From the NCBI GenBank assembly GCA_018821305.1, contig JAHJMN010000023.1, forward strand, positions 1 through 57,723: a DNA stretch of 57,723 bases. The letters run 5' to 3'. The notes beneath the pieces are model-generated. The model did not search any database. It was not told where the DNA came from and saw only the letters and a program-made list of their open reading frames with translations. The translations under genes and the position numbers were made by a program. Source of the DNA: Myxococcota bacterium. GTDB lineage: Bacteria; Myxococcota_A; Polyangia; HGW-17. Shown here piece after piece: positions 14,375 through 23,215 of this stretch (positions within the stretch are counted from its first letter, which is position 1; the number at the start of each line of letters is the position of its first letter).

Positions 14375-17300
14375 TTCTGGAAATAAAAGTGAGATTTTTT
14401 CCATAAGTTCACTAACCCCAAATGGCTTTTGAATATACTGAACTTTGGATGATTCTGAAATCCTGTCCATAATTACATCACCTGAAAATCCCGTCATAAA
14501 CAAAACTTTGAAATCATGATGTTTGTCTCGTATTCTATGAAAAAGCTCATGTCCGGACATTTCCGGCATAACAATATCTGTTATCAGTAAATCCGGGTGA
14601 GAGGGTCTGACCATAATGTCTAAAGCATTCCGAGGATTATTAGTTCCCTGCACTTTATGACCAAATCGAGTCAGAATTCCATTAATAAGCTCTACAATTT
14701 CAATCTGATCATCACAAACAATTGTAGAAACCGCTGAAATATCACGTATTTTTGGACTTTCACCAGTAATTGGCTTTGCAGATATACCACGAGAAGCTGG
14801 AAATAGAATAATAAAGCTGGTTCCGATGGTTTTAGGTTGAATGATGATGTATCCATTATGCTGTTTAACCAGGCCGTAAACAGTAGAAAGACCCAGGCCC
14901 GTTCCTTCGGGCTTTGTAGTAAAAAAAGGCTCAAAAACATGGGCAAGGTGCTCTTTGGGTATACCTTCCCCCGTATCTGAAATTTCAATTTGGAAGTAGT
15001 TACCGGGAATAATTCTGGTCGTTTCATGAAATTCATTACCATCATAGTATTGAGTCTTTACTATAATAGAAAGTATTCCACCCGACTTCATTGCTTCTTT
15101 GGCATTTACTACCAGATTTAAAATTATCTGTTCAAATTGCGATTCGTCCGCATCTATTACAGTATTATTTGAAGCGATCTGCATCGTAAAATCAATTTCC
15201 TGCCCAAGAGTCTGACGAAGCATGTCTTCCATTTTTTCGAGAATATGGGTTGGATTTATCGTTTCAATACGAAGCATTTTTTTTCGACTGAACGCAAGTA
15301 ATTGAGCCGTCAGATTTTTTGCAGTATATGCTGATGTTTTTATTTTTTCCAGGACACTCCGGGTACGATTACCTTCAGGAAAATCCATGATTAAAAGGTC
15401 AGCAAACCCAATAATTGGGGATAGAAGATTATTAAAATCATGAGCGATACTTCCGGCCATTTTTCCAACTACCTCAAGTCGCTGAGAATTATTTAACTTG
15501 TCTTTAAGTAACTCCTGTTCTTGTTCCAGAAGTTCTCTAGAGAGAGCGCTACTTATTATTGAAGAGGCAGTACCAAGAGCGCTGATAAGTGCTCTGGAGG
15601 TTGATGCACCAAATTTTTCAAAAGCAATAAAACCTGGAATATCATTTCTTATTTTCAGTGGAAATATTATATCAGTTGTTTGATTTTTTATGCTATATCC
15701 AGATTTGTTAATTACAAGAGTTTGTCCAGTTTCAAGTTTGTCTTTGTGCACAGAGTGATTGATAGTCTTAATTATTTTATCGAAATAGGCCGCAATATCT
15801 TCAAGCTTGTTCTTTGTCCAGTATGATTTTATGCGGAATTGGTTATCCTCACGCAAACCAATTAATATTTTATCAAAACCTGCTGCATCAGCTATCTTCT
15901 CGAGGACAACTGCGGAATCAATAGTGCTTCCAAGGTTGTTTATAAAATATTCTGAAGCATAGGCTACAGCTTCAAGAATTTGATCTCTGACAACAATGGA
16001 TTTATGGGCATTAATTTGAAAAGACACATCACGCGAAATACCTATGAGAGCTTTATCATTGTTCCAGATTCCCTGATTAATAATAGTTTCCACTGGAATT
16101 ACAGTACTTTTCTTTGACAACAGAGGAATTGAAAACCTGTTTTCACCTGGCTTAATAGCCTCAAGCATTTGATATATTTCAAGTATATATTTGGGAGGAA
16201 AAAGAAAGCTAACATGTTTTCCTTTCAATTCGTCTTTTTCCCATCCAAGTCTCTTTTCAAGAATATTGCTGATAAAAAGAATCTTTCCCGATGTACTGAA
16301 AACATAAATCATGTCTTCGACATTGTTTAAAATAGTTGTGAGGTTTTCTTCCGTGGTTTTTAACTCAAGTTTTACCTGATAATTGTCAAGCATATCTACT
16401 ATTTGAGTTACAATATTTTCAATAAAACTTATGATTTCAGGACTTTTTTCAATTTGTTTTTGGAGAGAAGCGATAAAGCAAGCATAGTTTCCATTTCCCT
16501 TTGTAGTCGAAATAATTAAAACCGTCGATTTTTTCGGAATTTCCGAATTTCTTGGAGTTGGAATAATTCCGGAAATACCTCTCTGACACATTTCAAAAGG
16601 CAGGCTAAGTTGCAAAACATTATCAATAAGAGAATCCCTTTGCCCATGTTCCAAAACTGGAATAAGTTTTTTCTCTCCACGTTCAATTGAAAAAAATATT
16701 AAATTTTCAGCATTAAGCCACGAAGCCAATCCATCTATAAAACACTCCCAAACCAACAAAATATCTGATACATTTTTCAGTTGTTCCGATATATCTTTCT
16801 GTAATCTAAAACCTTTTTCAAAAAATTTTACCGAAGTATGATCCCGCACAGCAGCAATTATTGTTTGAGATTTATCGCCATTATTGATCATGCTCGCATT
16901 AAGTAAAAGATACCTTCTTTGATTATAAATATCAAACAGATACATTTCATAATCTATTACACTATTTTCCGTTTCAATTCTCTTAAAAAAATCTTTTACT
17001 TGATTCCGATCACATGCAAGATCGATTAGATGGAAATCAACAACCTGAGATTTTGAAAAACCAATGCTTTCTTCAAACGAAGAGGATACATCAATTATCT
17101 TACCAGTTAGGTCAAGCTCCATAAATATTTCATGTGAATATTCATATATTTGATTAAATTTGCTGCTAAGATTGGTTTTCTTTGAATCTGATTGTTTCAC
17201 TTCTTCCAGTCTTCTGGACGTTCCAATAATTTTTTCAGAATGGTCCAGCAAAACATATTTTCCTTGTGAATTTATCCAGTGTAGGGTTCCATCCTCTTTT

Positions 17301-17944
17301 TTTAACTGGTGCACTATATCAAAGCCGTTCTTTTTTTCGATACAACTACTTAAAATAGAAATTAACTTTGAAGAATCTGGAAACAAAGAAAGATCAATAT
17401 CTTTACCATGAATTGGAATATTCGGTTCAGGAAGCCATAAGTGAGCAGGATTACGAGAAAGCACAGTAAAAAATTGAGTTGTTAGATCAATTTCCCAAGC
17501 GGAAATATCTGCAGTTGATAGTAAAGCATCAAGTCTGTTTTGTAATGCATTAACAACCAGACATCCATTCAACTTTTCAACTTTAAGAACCGTTATAATC
17601 AGTTCATTATCATCCTCAGAAATCGGGACTTTGTATACTTCAACAAATTGACTCTCATCAAAGGAGGCATATATTTTTTCTTTAAAGAATTTTGCATCTA
17701 CTGGGGATCCGCAGATGCAACTCTGTCCACAGGAGGTTGTCCCTTTTATTGTGTCATTCACAGAACATTTTTTTTTGCACTCGTGTTGAAAAAGGAAACG
17801 TTTCAGAGAACAGTTAATTACATTGAATGTTTCTCTTTGATCAGAAATAAAGGCGGGAATATACAAATGTTCAATAATCTTAAAACAATCAGACAATCCA
17901 TGTTGAGTAGATAACGGCAAGTCTACTATCTTTATATCATGCAT
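14363..17944 (-). CDS. Hybrid histidine kinase with PAS/GAF sensors and receiver
   Basis: A 1193-residue soluble kinase without obvious membrane segments. N-terminal sensing part: a Cys-rich PAS-like domain (Cys45, 56, 60, 72, 76, 78), then PAS-like domains at about 125-375, a GAF-like region, another PAS near 530-650 (NVEDMIYVFSTSGKILFISN) and a second GAF near 655-800. Kinase core: H-box AHDFNNLLSPI with phosphoacceptor H835, N-box NLVVNAKEAM, G1 ISDTGEGIP, G2 GTGLGLSTVYGL. A C-terminal receiver has D1123 (in ITDIVMPEMSG) and KPFG. It converges on the signalling operon and overlaps the ankyrin gene by 12 bases. It may feed phosphate to the NtrC-type activator or to the receiver-DHp protein; that link is inference. 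Confidence 0.9.
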   Translation of the reverse strand: MHDIKIVDLPLSTQHGLSDCFKIIEHLYIPAFISDQRETFNVINCSLKRFLFQHECKKKCSVNDTIKGTTSCGQSCICGSPVDAKFFKEKIYASFDESQFVEVYKVPISEDDNELIITVLKVEKLNGCLVVNALQNRLDALLSTADISAWEIDLTTQFFTVLSRNPAHLWLPEPNIPIHGKDIDLSLFPDSSKLISILSSCIEKKNGFDIVHQLKKEDGTLHWINSQGKYVLLDHSEKIIGTSRRLEEVKQSDSKKTNLSSKFNQIYEYSHEIFMELDLTGKIIDVSSSFEESIGFSKSQVVDFHLIDLACDRNQVKDFFKRIETENSVIDYEMYLFDIYNQRRYLLLNASMINNGDKSQTIIAAVRDHTSVKFFEKGFRLQKDISEQLKNVSDILLVWECFIDGLASWLNAENLIFFSIERGEKKLIPVLEHGQRDSLIDNVLQLSLPFEMCQRGISGIIPTPRNSEIPKKSTVLIISTTKGNGNYACFIASLQKQIEKSPEIISFIENIVTQIVDMLDNYQVKLELKTTEENLTTILNNVEDMIYVFSTSGKILFISNILEKRLGWEKDELKGKHVSFLFPPKYILEIYQMLEAIKPGENRFSIPLLSKKSTVIPVETIINQGIWNNDKALIGISRDVSFQINAHKSIVVRDQILEAVAYASEYFINNLGSTIDSAVVLEKIADAAGFDKILIGLREDNQFRIKSYWTKNKLEDIAAYFDKIIKTINHSVHKDKLETGQTLVINKSGYSIKNQTTDIIFPLKIRNDIPGFIAFEKFGASTSRALISALGTASSIISSALSRELLEQEQELLKDKLNNSQRLEVVGKMAGSIAHDFNNLLSPIIGFADLLIMDFPEGNRTRSVLEKIKTSAYTAKNLTAQLLAFSRKKMLRIETINPTHILEKMEDMLRQTLGQEIDFTMQIASNNTVIDADESQFEQIILNLVVNAKEAMKSGGILSIIVKTQYYDGNEFHETTRIIPGNYFQIEISDTGEGIPKEHLAHVFEPFFTTKPEGTGLGLSTVYGLVKQHNGYIIIQPKTIGTSFIILFPASRGISAKPITGESPKIRDISAVSTIVCDDQIEIVELINGILTRFGHKVQGTNNPRNALDIMVRPSHPDLLITDIVMPEMSGHELFHRIRDKHHDFKVLFMTGFSGDVIMDRISESSKVQYIQKPFGVSELMEKISLLFPESTA

Positions 17945-17991
17945 TTATATTAAATCCCTGGAATTGCTACTGAACAAAATATCCTACTACA

Positions 17992-18019
17992 AAAATAGTA
18001 CTTAATCTTTTGTTGTCAA
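17992..18019 (-). promoter_or_regulatory. Sigma-70-type promoter for the hybrid kinase
   Basis: On the minus strand TTGACA (18019-18014) and TATTTT (17997-17992) have a 16-base spacer; the kinase ATG follows about 45 bases later. Confidence 0.45.
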
Positions 18020-18178
18020 ACAAAAATTTTATCTATAATAATCTTCAGTATTATCAACAAATATTGTAGACTTTTATCATTCAAGGAATTCTGTTTATTT
18101 GAAAGTTTATGAGGCAATTAAAATACAAAGGCGGAAAGTTCAAAGGCAAGAACGTATCCTTACACATTTATTTGAAAG

Positions 18179-18251
18179 TGGAGCTGAAGGGACTCGAACC
18201 CTCGGCCTACGCATTGCGAACGCGCCGCTCTCCCAACTGAGCTACAGCCCC
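18179..18251 (-). tRNA. tRNA-Ala(CGC)
   Basis: Minus-strand cloverleaf of 73 bases: acceptor GGGGCTG pairs with CAGCTCC and contains the G3-U70 pair that marks alanine tRNAs; D arm GCTCAGTTGGGAGAGC; anticodon loop TTCGCAA with anticodon CGC; T arm ending GGTTCGAGTCC. The CCA end is not encoded. The anticodon stem closes with G-U pairs at both ends, which is unusual but tolerable. Confidence 0.93.
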
Positions 18252-18265
18252 GGAACATGACTCAT

Positions 18266-18293
18266 GTTGTACCCGTCATCCGAATTTGGTCAA
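18266..18293 (-). promoter_or_regulatory. Promoter for tRNA-Ala
   Basis: On the minus strand TTGACC (18293-18288) and TACAAC (18271-18266), spacer 16. A perfect 15-bp palindrome (18254-18268, AACATGACTCATGTT) overlaps the -10 end and the start region. Confidence 0.45.
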
Positions 18294-18305
18294 GCTGATT
18301 TTCTA

Positions 18306-18334
18306 TTGTAAATTTCTAAATCTTGCTTTATACA
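18306..18334 (+). promoter_or_regulatory. Promoter for the Cys-rich lipoprotein gene
   Basis: TTGTAA at 18306-18311 and TATACA at 18329-18334 with a 17-base spacer, about 60 bases before the ATG at 18397. Confidence 0.45.
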
Positions 18335-18396
18335 AATAATGGCCCTTTTAAAGAGCCTTTTGATGCACCATAACTTTAACTAAAGGAGGAGATAAT

Positions 18397-18834
18397 ATGA
18401 AAAAGCTACATTCTTTTGGAATTTTGGCAGTTATAATTGGATTGATTTCCTGTGAGAAGCATGATGACAAGTCAGAAAAACTTTGTGAACGATACTCCGA
18501 GTGCAACGCTATGGAATATGATGAATGCCTTTCTTCAATTGGCTCCCTGTCCCTTTCCAGTGATTGCTATGACTCAATGATGGATACGACTTGCGAAGAC
18601 CATTTATCTGCGCCACCGTCCTACTTCGGAACATGCTTTCCGTACTGCTCTGTGGAATCGAGGGAATGTCGAAATGACAAAATTTACCTCTGCAATGGAA
18701 CCTATGAAATGGTTTATAATTGCGAAAAAGTATGTGAATATGCCTACGATGGAGCAGAGTATACCGGGACTTGTGGTACAGTTGCCCCCAACGGTGAAAT
18801 TTCCGCGGAAGAAGTCTGCTGGTGTCAGTATTAA
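18397..18834 (+). CDS. Cys-rich lipoprotein, hypothetical
   Basis: A 145-residue protein with AAGGAGGAGA before the ATG. The leader MKKLHSFGILAVIIGLISC gives a good lipobox at Cys19. The mature part has about 16 Cys spread as CERYSEC, C-x-SS, SDCY, TCEDH, TCFPYC, ECRNDKIYLCNG, NCEKVC and CWCQY, suggesting a disulfide-stabilised small secreted domain. The same style (many small Cys-rich anchored proteins) is common in Myxococcota. No family recognised. Confidence 0.65.
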   Translation: MKKLHSFGILAVIIGLISCEKHDDKSEKLCERYSECNAMEYDECLSSIGSLSLSSDCYDSMMDTTCEDHLSAPPSYFGTCFPYCSVESRECRNDKIYLCNGTYEMVYNCEKVCEYAYDGAEYTGTCGTVAPNGEISAEEVCWCQY

Positions 18835-19035
18835 TACAAATGATTTCCACATGTTCTGTCTGGTATTTAATAAAAAATCAATCCAGGCCTCTTGCTGAAT
18901 AATACGATTATAAAGAATTGCTTCAGGCAAGAAGACAGGATCAGTGCGTAAACATTCAAAATTAATGTATAATTACAAGTGGCGGGATAAAATTATTCAA
19001 TTTCCTAATTACGATTTTTTTATTCTGCAAGCGAT

Positions 19036-19986
19036 CTAATCTTTTGATACTGGAATACTTTCAAGCTTATGGTCATTTTCTCGATACACTGCATCATCGG
19101 TAATTATCCTGGTAAGTGCCGGTGCTTTGGGGCCTGAGAGTTTCTCATTCATTACTAATTTCCCATTTTTGATTGTGAATTTAACACTCATCACTGTCCA
19201 GGTAGTCTTTTTACCGTTTATGTATTTACTTGCATACGCGCTTGCTACGTATTCGCCATCTTTGGAAGAGACTTTCTGGACAATTTCCCTCTGGAAACTA
19301 ATACCCTTGCATATGTATGCTGTCCTTCCACGATCAATCTGGAACGGTCTGTTTGCACTGCCACTGTCTGAGACAATGACTTTACCGTTTTGTTTTATAT
19401 CTCCTGTGAAATCAAAACCTCTGAAATTCTTTTTTGAGGGGAACCATCCATGAGTTTCTGGTGGAGCAAACCATCCGCAAACTCTTGATCCAACACTGCC
19501 TTTTGAAAAAGTGAAGTATGTTAACTTTGTCCACCTTCCGATTATATAATAGTGGTTTTTTCCTTCGAATTTATCATTTTTAACAACAAAGTCCGTTGTC
19601 CATACTTTTGTCTTTCCATAGAACATATCTAATGTATATTTACCTACTTTAAATTCTTTAATCTTCCATTTATTCCCCTTCGCTGCTGGCCATTGATTTT
19701 TAATTTCCTGGACTTTTGCAAAATCACCATATGCTTTTGGTCTGAAATTAAAAGTTGCCCATGCAAAGGATTTTCCTGCGGATGTTTTAATAACCACTTT
19801 AAGTTCCGTACCAGCGTCAAGACCTGATGTCCACCAGCCCTCCTTTGGTGACCATGAACCGTCTTCTGGAACCACGTACAGAATATTATCAGAAACACTT
19901 TTCAAAGTTGGACCTTTTTCACGAGCCTCAACATTGAATGCAATAAAAATTGATACTAAAAACACAACTATTTGAAATCTTTTCAT
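19036..19986 (-). CDS. Secreted protein, hypothetical
   Basis: A 316-residue protein; the ATG at 19986 is preceded by AAAGGAGATAATA and opens a signal peptide (MKRFQIVVFLVSIFIAFNVEA, cleavage after VEA), so the upstream in-frame ATG at 20040 is not used. The mature part is beta-rich with many Trp, Lys and Gly. I see no known family. An apparent two-domain make-up can be drawn: residues about 25-160 (GSWSPKEGWWTSGLDAGTEL ...) and about 165-316 (WFAPPETHGWFPSKKNFRG ...). Three-prime end lies about 200 bases past the previous gene; that gap (18835-19035) holds only a faint R1-like fragment near 18977. Confidence 0.6.
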   Translation of the reverse strand: MKRFQIVVFLVSIFIAFNVEAREKGPTLKSVSDNILYVVPEDGSWSPKEGWWTSGLDAGTELKVVIKTSAGKSFAWATFNFRPKAYGDFAKVQEIKNQWPAAKGNKWKIKEFKVGKYTLDMFYGKTKVWTTDFVVKNDKFEGKNHYYIIGRWTKLTYFTFSKGSVGSRVCGWFAPPETHGWFPSKKNFRGFDFTGDIKQNGKVIVSDSGSANRPFQIDRGRTAYICKGISFQREIVQKVSSKDGEYVASAYASKYINGKKTTWTVMSVKFTIKNGKLVMNEKLSGPKAPALTRIITDDAVYRENDHKLESIPVSKD

Positions 19987-20104
19987 TATTATCTCCTTTG
20001 TTGAAATGACCACACACCCTGAAATACAGATAGCAATCAATGAAAATTTCTTCGTTTTTTCTTTTTAAACGTTATTTATGTAAATTACAATCCAAATATG
20101 GCAT

Positions 20105-20259
20105 TTTCCAAGAATAGCATGTTCCTGCTGCAAATTGCTTCACGAAAGAATTTCACTGACTTTAAGAATGAAAACATTGAAATTTTTAAAGTGTTCTGAA
20201 CAGCATGTTTAGGAAAACATGCTCAATTTTGAAAAAATTGAATTTCCGGACAGTAACTA
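20105..20259. repeat. Dispersed repeat R1, copy 3 (degenerate at one end)
   Basis: Read on the minus strand, the element begins TAGTTACTGTCCGGAAATTC at 20259 and continues through the AAATTGAGCATG hairpin segment to about 20105, where the distal end is worn. The opening TAG is also the stop codon of the crystallin gene. It includes TTCGTGAAGC words typical of the short subtype, so it looks mosaic. Confidence 0.6.
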
Positions 20260-20880
20260 TTTAGGGGAGATTATGATGGAGGAAAGTTTATCGTTGAAAC
20301 CGTATTTTACAAGGCAAGGAACTGATTTGTAAATTGTAATAGCGCGGCCACGGAAGTTCGGGCGGGCATAAAGGGTTGCTTTGTAACCTGGAGCAAGCCA
20401 AACACCGGAAATGTCGTTATTTACAACACCTTTGCGGCGTAACTGATCAATATTATAGGCTTTTGCTTTGAGTTTAACCATATAACCTCTCCATCCACAA
20501 TGCTGATATACTGCGGCAGTATGTTTCGGGCGCGGTGGAGGTGGAGGCGGTGGGGGAGCTGTTACGATAAGTGATGAAACTTTATCGTTGAAGCCGTATT
20601 TTACAAGGCAGGGAACGTTGCCTTTAATAACAAGACTGCGACCACGGAAACCGGGTCTGCTGTATACAGTCACTGTCCAACCGGGAGTTACGGCAACACC
20701 GGAAAGATCGTTGTTGCGAATACCTCTGGCTCTGAGATGGGCTAAGTCATAAGAACCTGCACCAAGGGTAACTCGATACCCACGATATCCGCAATGCTGA
20801 TAAACCGTGGCACTTGCACTGGCCAGTGACGGTATAATCATTGCGGCCAGTGTAGCGGTTAACAGAAATAATTTTTTCAT
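20257..20880 (-). CDS. Secreted two-domain beta/gamma-crystallin-like protein
   Basis: A 207-residue protein with an AGGAGTGG site before the ATG and a signal peptide (MKKLFLLTATLAAMIIPSLASA). Two domains of about 84 residues, joined by a proline run (PPPPPPPP), are each made of two Greek-key motifs and are clearly internal duplicates: YQHCGYRGYRVTLGAGSYDL and YQHCGWRGYMVKLKAKAYNI. The calcium-binding motif (N/D)(N/D)xx(S/T)S occurs once in canonical form per domain (FNDKVSS and FNDKLSS), with a near-canonical NNDLSG or NNDISG partner, so Ca2+ binding is likely. Microbial members are often Ca-binding or extracellular-matrix proteins. The TAG stop is provided by the end of the R1 repeat. Confidence 0.85.
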   Translation of the reverse strand: MKKLFLLTATLAAMIIPSLASASATVYQHCGYRGYRVTLGAGSYDLAHLRARGIRNNDLSGVAVTPGWTVTVYSRPGFRGRSLVIKGNVPCLVKYGFNDKVSSLIVTAPPPPPPPPRPKHTAAVYQHCGWRGYMVKLKAKAYNIDQLRRKGVVNNDISGVWLAPGYKATLYARPNFRGRAITIYKSVPCLVKYGFNDKLSSIIISPK

Positions 20881-20928
20881 TGTCCACTCCTTTTCTTTCT
20901 GCCGGCATTCCGGCTTTTACTGAAGTTA

Positions 20929-20956
20929 ATTATAAATAAAAATCTGAAAGTCTCAA
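20929..20956 (-). promoter_or_regulatory. Promoter for the crystallin-like gene
   Basis: On the minus strand TTGAGA (20956-20951) and TATAAT (20934-20929) with a 16-base spacer, about 50 bases before the ATG. A GCCGG/CCGGC hairpin lies in the leader. Confidence 0.5.
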
Positions 20957-21051
20957 TCGGTTTTATAACCAAATTCTGTAGGCTTTGATTGAAGAAAATC
21001 ATTTTTTATTCAGATTTTTTTATTTTTTTTTGGAAATTATTGAAAATAAAC

Positions 21052-21081
21052 AAAAAAAAAGCCCTCCGAAGAGGGCTTTTT
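21052..21081 (-). terminator. Intrinsic terminator, bidirectional
   Basis: GCCCTC and GAGGGC around the tetraloop (21061-21076), flanked by nine A on one side and five T on the other, so it works in both directions. It lies 22 bases past the stop of the minus-strand gene at 21103. Confidence 0.85.
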
Positions 21082-21102
21082 AATATCTAACCGATAGTCA
21101 GA

Positions 21103-22617
21103 TTATTCGTGTACACATGGAGGACATGTTGCAACAACGTGATCCTTTGTAGGATCCGTAGCATGGCAGTAACGGCAGGAGAAGTCACCACAGTCAACAA
21201 AGCCATTTCCGTCGTTATCAAGACCGTCTGCGCAGGTTACAGCAGTACCTTCGCAAACCGTAACATTGGGATTAAAACGGCAGGAATTATCCTGACAATC
21301 CATAAAGCCGTTTCCGTCGTTATCAATACCATCGGAGCAGGTTGCATCCGTTACTTCGCGGCCTTCCTGACAGTCTACTGAGTTATAGAGACATGCGAAG
21401 TCAGCACAGTCAGTAAAGCCGTTTCCGTCGTTATCAACGCCGTCAGCGCAGTCAGTTTCGATGCAGGCTGGATCATCTTTGCAGTCGTTGTCGTTACAGT
21501 CGATGTATGTGTCGCCATCGTCATCAAGGCCATCGGTGCAGTTTTGTTCAAATTCTCCAGCACAAGCTGTATCATTGGCACAATCCCAGTCTTCGCAATC
21601 AGTATAGCCGTCACCATCGTTGTCAGCTCCATCATCACAACTGGATTCTTTACAAAGAGTAACATCCGGGTGATTGGAGCATGAAGGATCAGCACAGTCG
21701 ATCATACCGTCTTCGTCATCGTCTGTGGAGTTAGAACAAAGGTCATTGGTGTTTTCAGCTTTTGGAGGACATGCGGGATCGCCGATACAGGCAAAGTCTT
21801 CACAATCGGTAAAGCCATTACCATCGTTATCCTGTTCGTCATCGCAGATTTCGTCAGCAACCACGGGGCAGGCATTGTCATCAGCACTTACTTCGATATC
21901 TGCAGCTGTTCTGGGGAGAATGTAGTATCCGTAGAAATAAGTTACGATACCGGTTACTTTAGAAAGGCATGCACCTTCGGCAACGGTGGAGAGATCCATT
22001 AGGTCATCCTGAAGTTTTGTTCCCTGATAGAGGTTTACTTCGAGGCGGCCATTTCTATCCTGTTTGGTAGTAACGCGAACGTTTTGAAGAGTTACTAAAA
22101 CACCTTCATAAGGTTCGGCGTCAGCAACAGTATTTAAATCTGTGATATCGATCTCAACTGGAGCCGGAACGCTTGTGGTGCCCTGAATAGTTACTGTTGG
22201 GCTTTCAATTTCTGTAACGCCATCTTCAAATTCATTGTTATAGTTGTATTCAACTTTAAGACCTGTGATATCTACGAGATCGCCAACTTTAATGTTAGTG
22301 AACCAGGGAGCTACGAGATCCATGTTGTAGACCATTACTCCGCTGTAAGGGCCACCATTAGGTTCTGCAACCCATATGTTTCCCTGAAAGGATCCGGATT
22401 TATCAACAGCTGTTACTACAACACCTTTAAAATCAACAGCATCACCTTCCTGAATAAAACCGGGATTTGCAGGATTTTGAGCGGCATAAATGGTGTCGTC
22501 ATTGGGATTGTTTATGTTGTTTGTGTTGTTGTTGTTTTCGGAATCGTCATCATCACGGCAACCGGTGAATGCAACGAAAAGCATAGACATGATAAATAAA
22601 AGACGTGTAATTTTCAT
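21103..22617 (-). CDS. Lipoprotein with OB-fold-like domain and seven Cys/Asp repeats
   Basis: A 504-residue protein with AAGGAG before the ATG and a lipoprotein leader ending FVAFTGC, followed by a long Asp/Asn linker. Residues about 50-250 (VDFKGVVVTAVDKSGSFQ, DLVDITGLKVEYNY, YEGVLVTLQNVRV) follow an OB-fold-type pattern seen in secreted nuclease-associated and lipoprotein domains. Residues 255-504 hold seven repeats of the form C-x-DG-x-DNDG(N/D)G-x-x-DC-x-D-x-x-C, each about 30 residues, a calcium-binding style widespread in Myxococcota surface proteins. The product should be an outer-membrane-anchored, extended Ca-binding protein. No sorting signal is seen at the end. Confidence 0.75.
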   Translation of the reverse strand: MKITRLLFIMSMLFVAFTGCRDDDDSENNNNTNNINNPNDDTIYAAQNPANPGFIQEGDAVDFKGVVVTAVDKSGSFQGNIWVAEPNGGPYSGVMVYNMDLVAPWFTNIKVGDLVDITGLKVEYNYNNEFEDGVTEIESPTVTIQGTTSVPAPVEIDITDLNTVADAEPYEGVLVTLQNVRVTTKQDRNGRLEVNLYQGTKLQDDLMDLSTVAEGACLSKVTGIVTYFYGYYILPRTAADIEVSADDNACPVVADEICDDEQDNDGNGFTDCEDFACIGDPACPPKAENTNDLCSNSTDDDEDGMIDCADPSCSNHPDVTLCKESSCDDGADNDGDGYTDCEDWDCANDTACAGEFEQNCTDGLDDDGDTYIDCNDNDCKDDPACIETDCADGVDNDGNGFTDCADFACLYNSVDCQEGREVTDATCSDGIDNDGNGFMDCQDNSCRFNPNVTVCEGTAVTCADGLDNDGNGFVDCGDFSCRYCHATDPTKDHVVATCPPCVHE

Positions 22618-22744
22618 AGTAAATCTCCTTGAAGAAAATTAAAAAAAGCAGGCTGTAAAACCTTCACGTAACTGTATACCACATTTAATCAGTCAAACAC
22701 TGAAAAAATGTTAATTACTTGACTGTTATGTCAGAGTGAGGAAA

Positions 22745-23194
22745 TTATTTGGTTTCTTCGACTTCTTCGATTTTCTTTTCGAAGGTGACGAGTTCAATAA
22801 GAGCCATGGGAGCGTTGTCGCCGCGTCTGGGATAACTCTTTACGATGCGAGTATATCCACCTTCGCCGTCTCTTTTAGCCATTGCAGGGGCAACTTCTTT
22901 GAAGAGTTTGGTGAGGAGCTTTTTATCGGGAACAAGGCGTGCAGCCATTCTGTAATGATGAACGAGTTTTGCTCTCTGCTCTTTTGAAAGCTCTTCAACG
23001 GGCTTACCGAGGATATCACCAAGGGAAATACCCCAGGTAATAGTTTTTTCAGCAAAGCGACGAAGTTCTTTTGCCTTTGTAATGGTGGTCTTGATACGGC
23101 CATGTTCGATCAGAGCACTGATCATATTGCGGTACATGGCTTTTCTGTGGCTTGAATTTCTACCTAATATTTTACCAGATTGACGATGTCTCAT
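22745..23194 (-). CDS. rplQ: 50S ribosomal protein L17 (bL17)
   Basis: A 149-residue protein opening MRHRQSGKILGRNSSHRKAM, the signature of bL17. The C-terminal extension (VTFEKKIEEVEETK) is acidic and longer than the short 117-127-residue forms. It is the last gene of the whole translation locus, directly after rpoA as in most bacteria. No convincing intrinsic terminator is seen after it in 22618-22744; only a 7-bp CAGTCAA/TTGACTG inverted repeat is present. Confidence 0.96.
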   Translation of the reverse strand: MRHRQSGKILGRNSSHRKAMYRNMISALIEHGRIKTTITKAKELRRFAEKTITWGISLGDILGKPVEELSKEQRAKLVHHYRMAARLVPDKKLLTKLFKEVAPAMAKRDGEGGYTRIVKSYPRRGDNAPMALIELVTFEKKIEEVEETK

Positions 23195-23215
23195 AACATA
23201 CTCCTGCTTTTCAGC

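Noticed and set aside
18971-19003. A further R1 copy (AAGTGGCGGGATAAAATTA)
   Set aside because: It resembles an inner part of copy 2 over about 25 bases only, with no recognisable ends; noted under the neighbouring gene instead.
22690-22726. CAGTCAA/TTGACTG inverted repeat after rplQ as an intrinsic terminator
   Set aside because: A 22-base loop, weak stem and no T-run placed after it.
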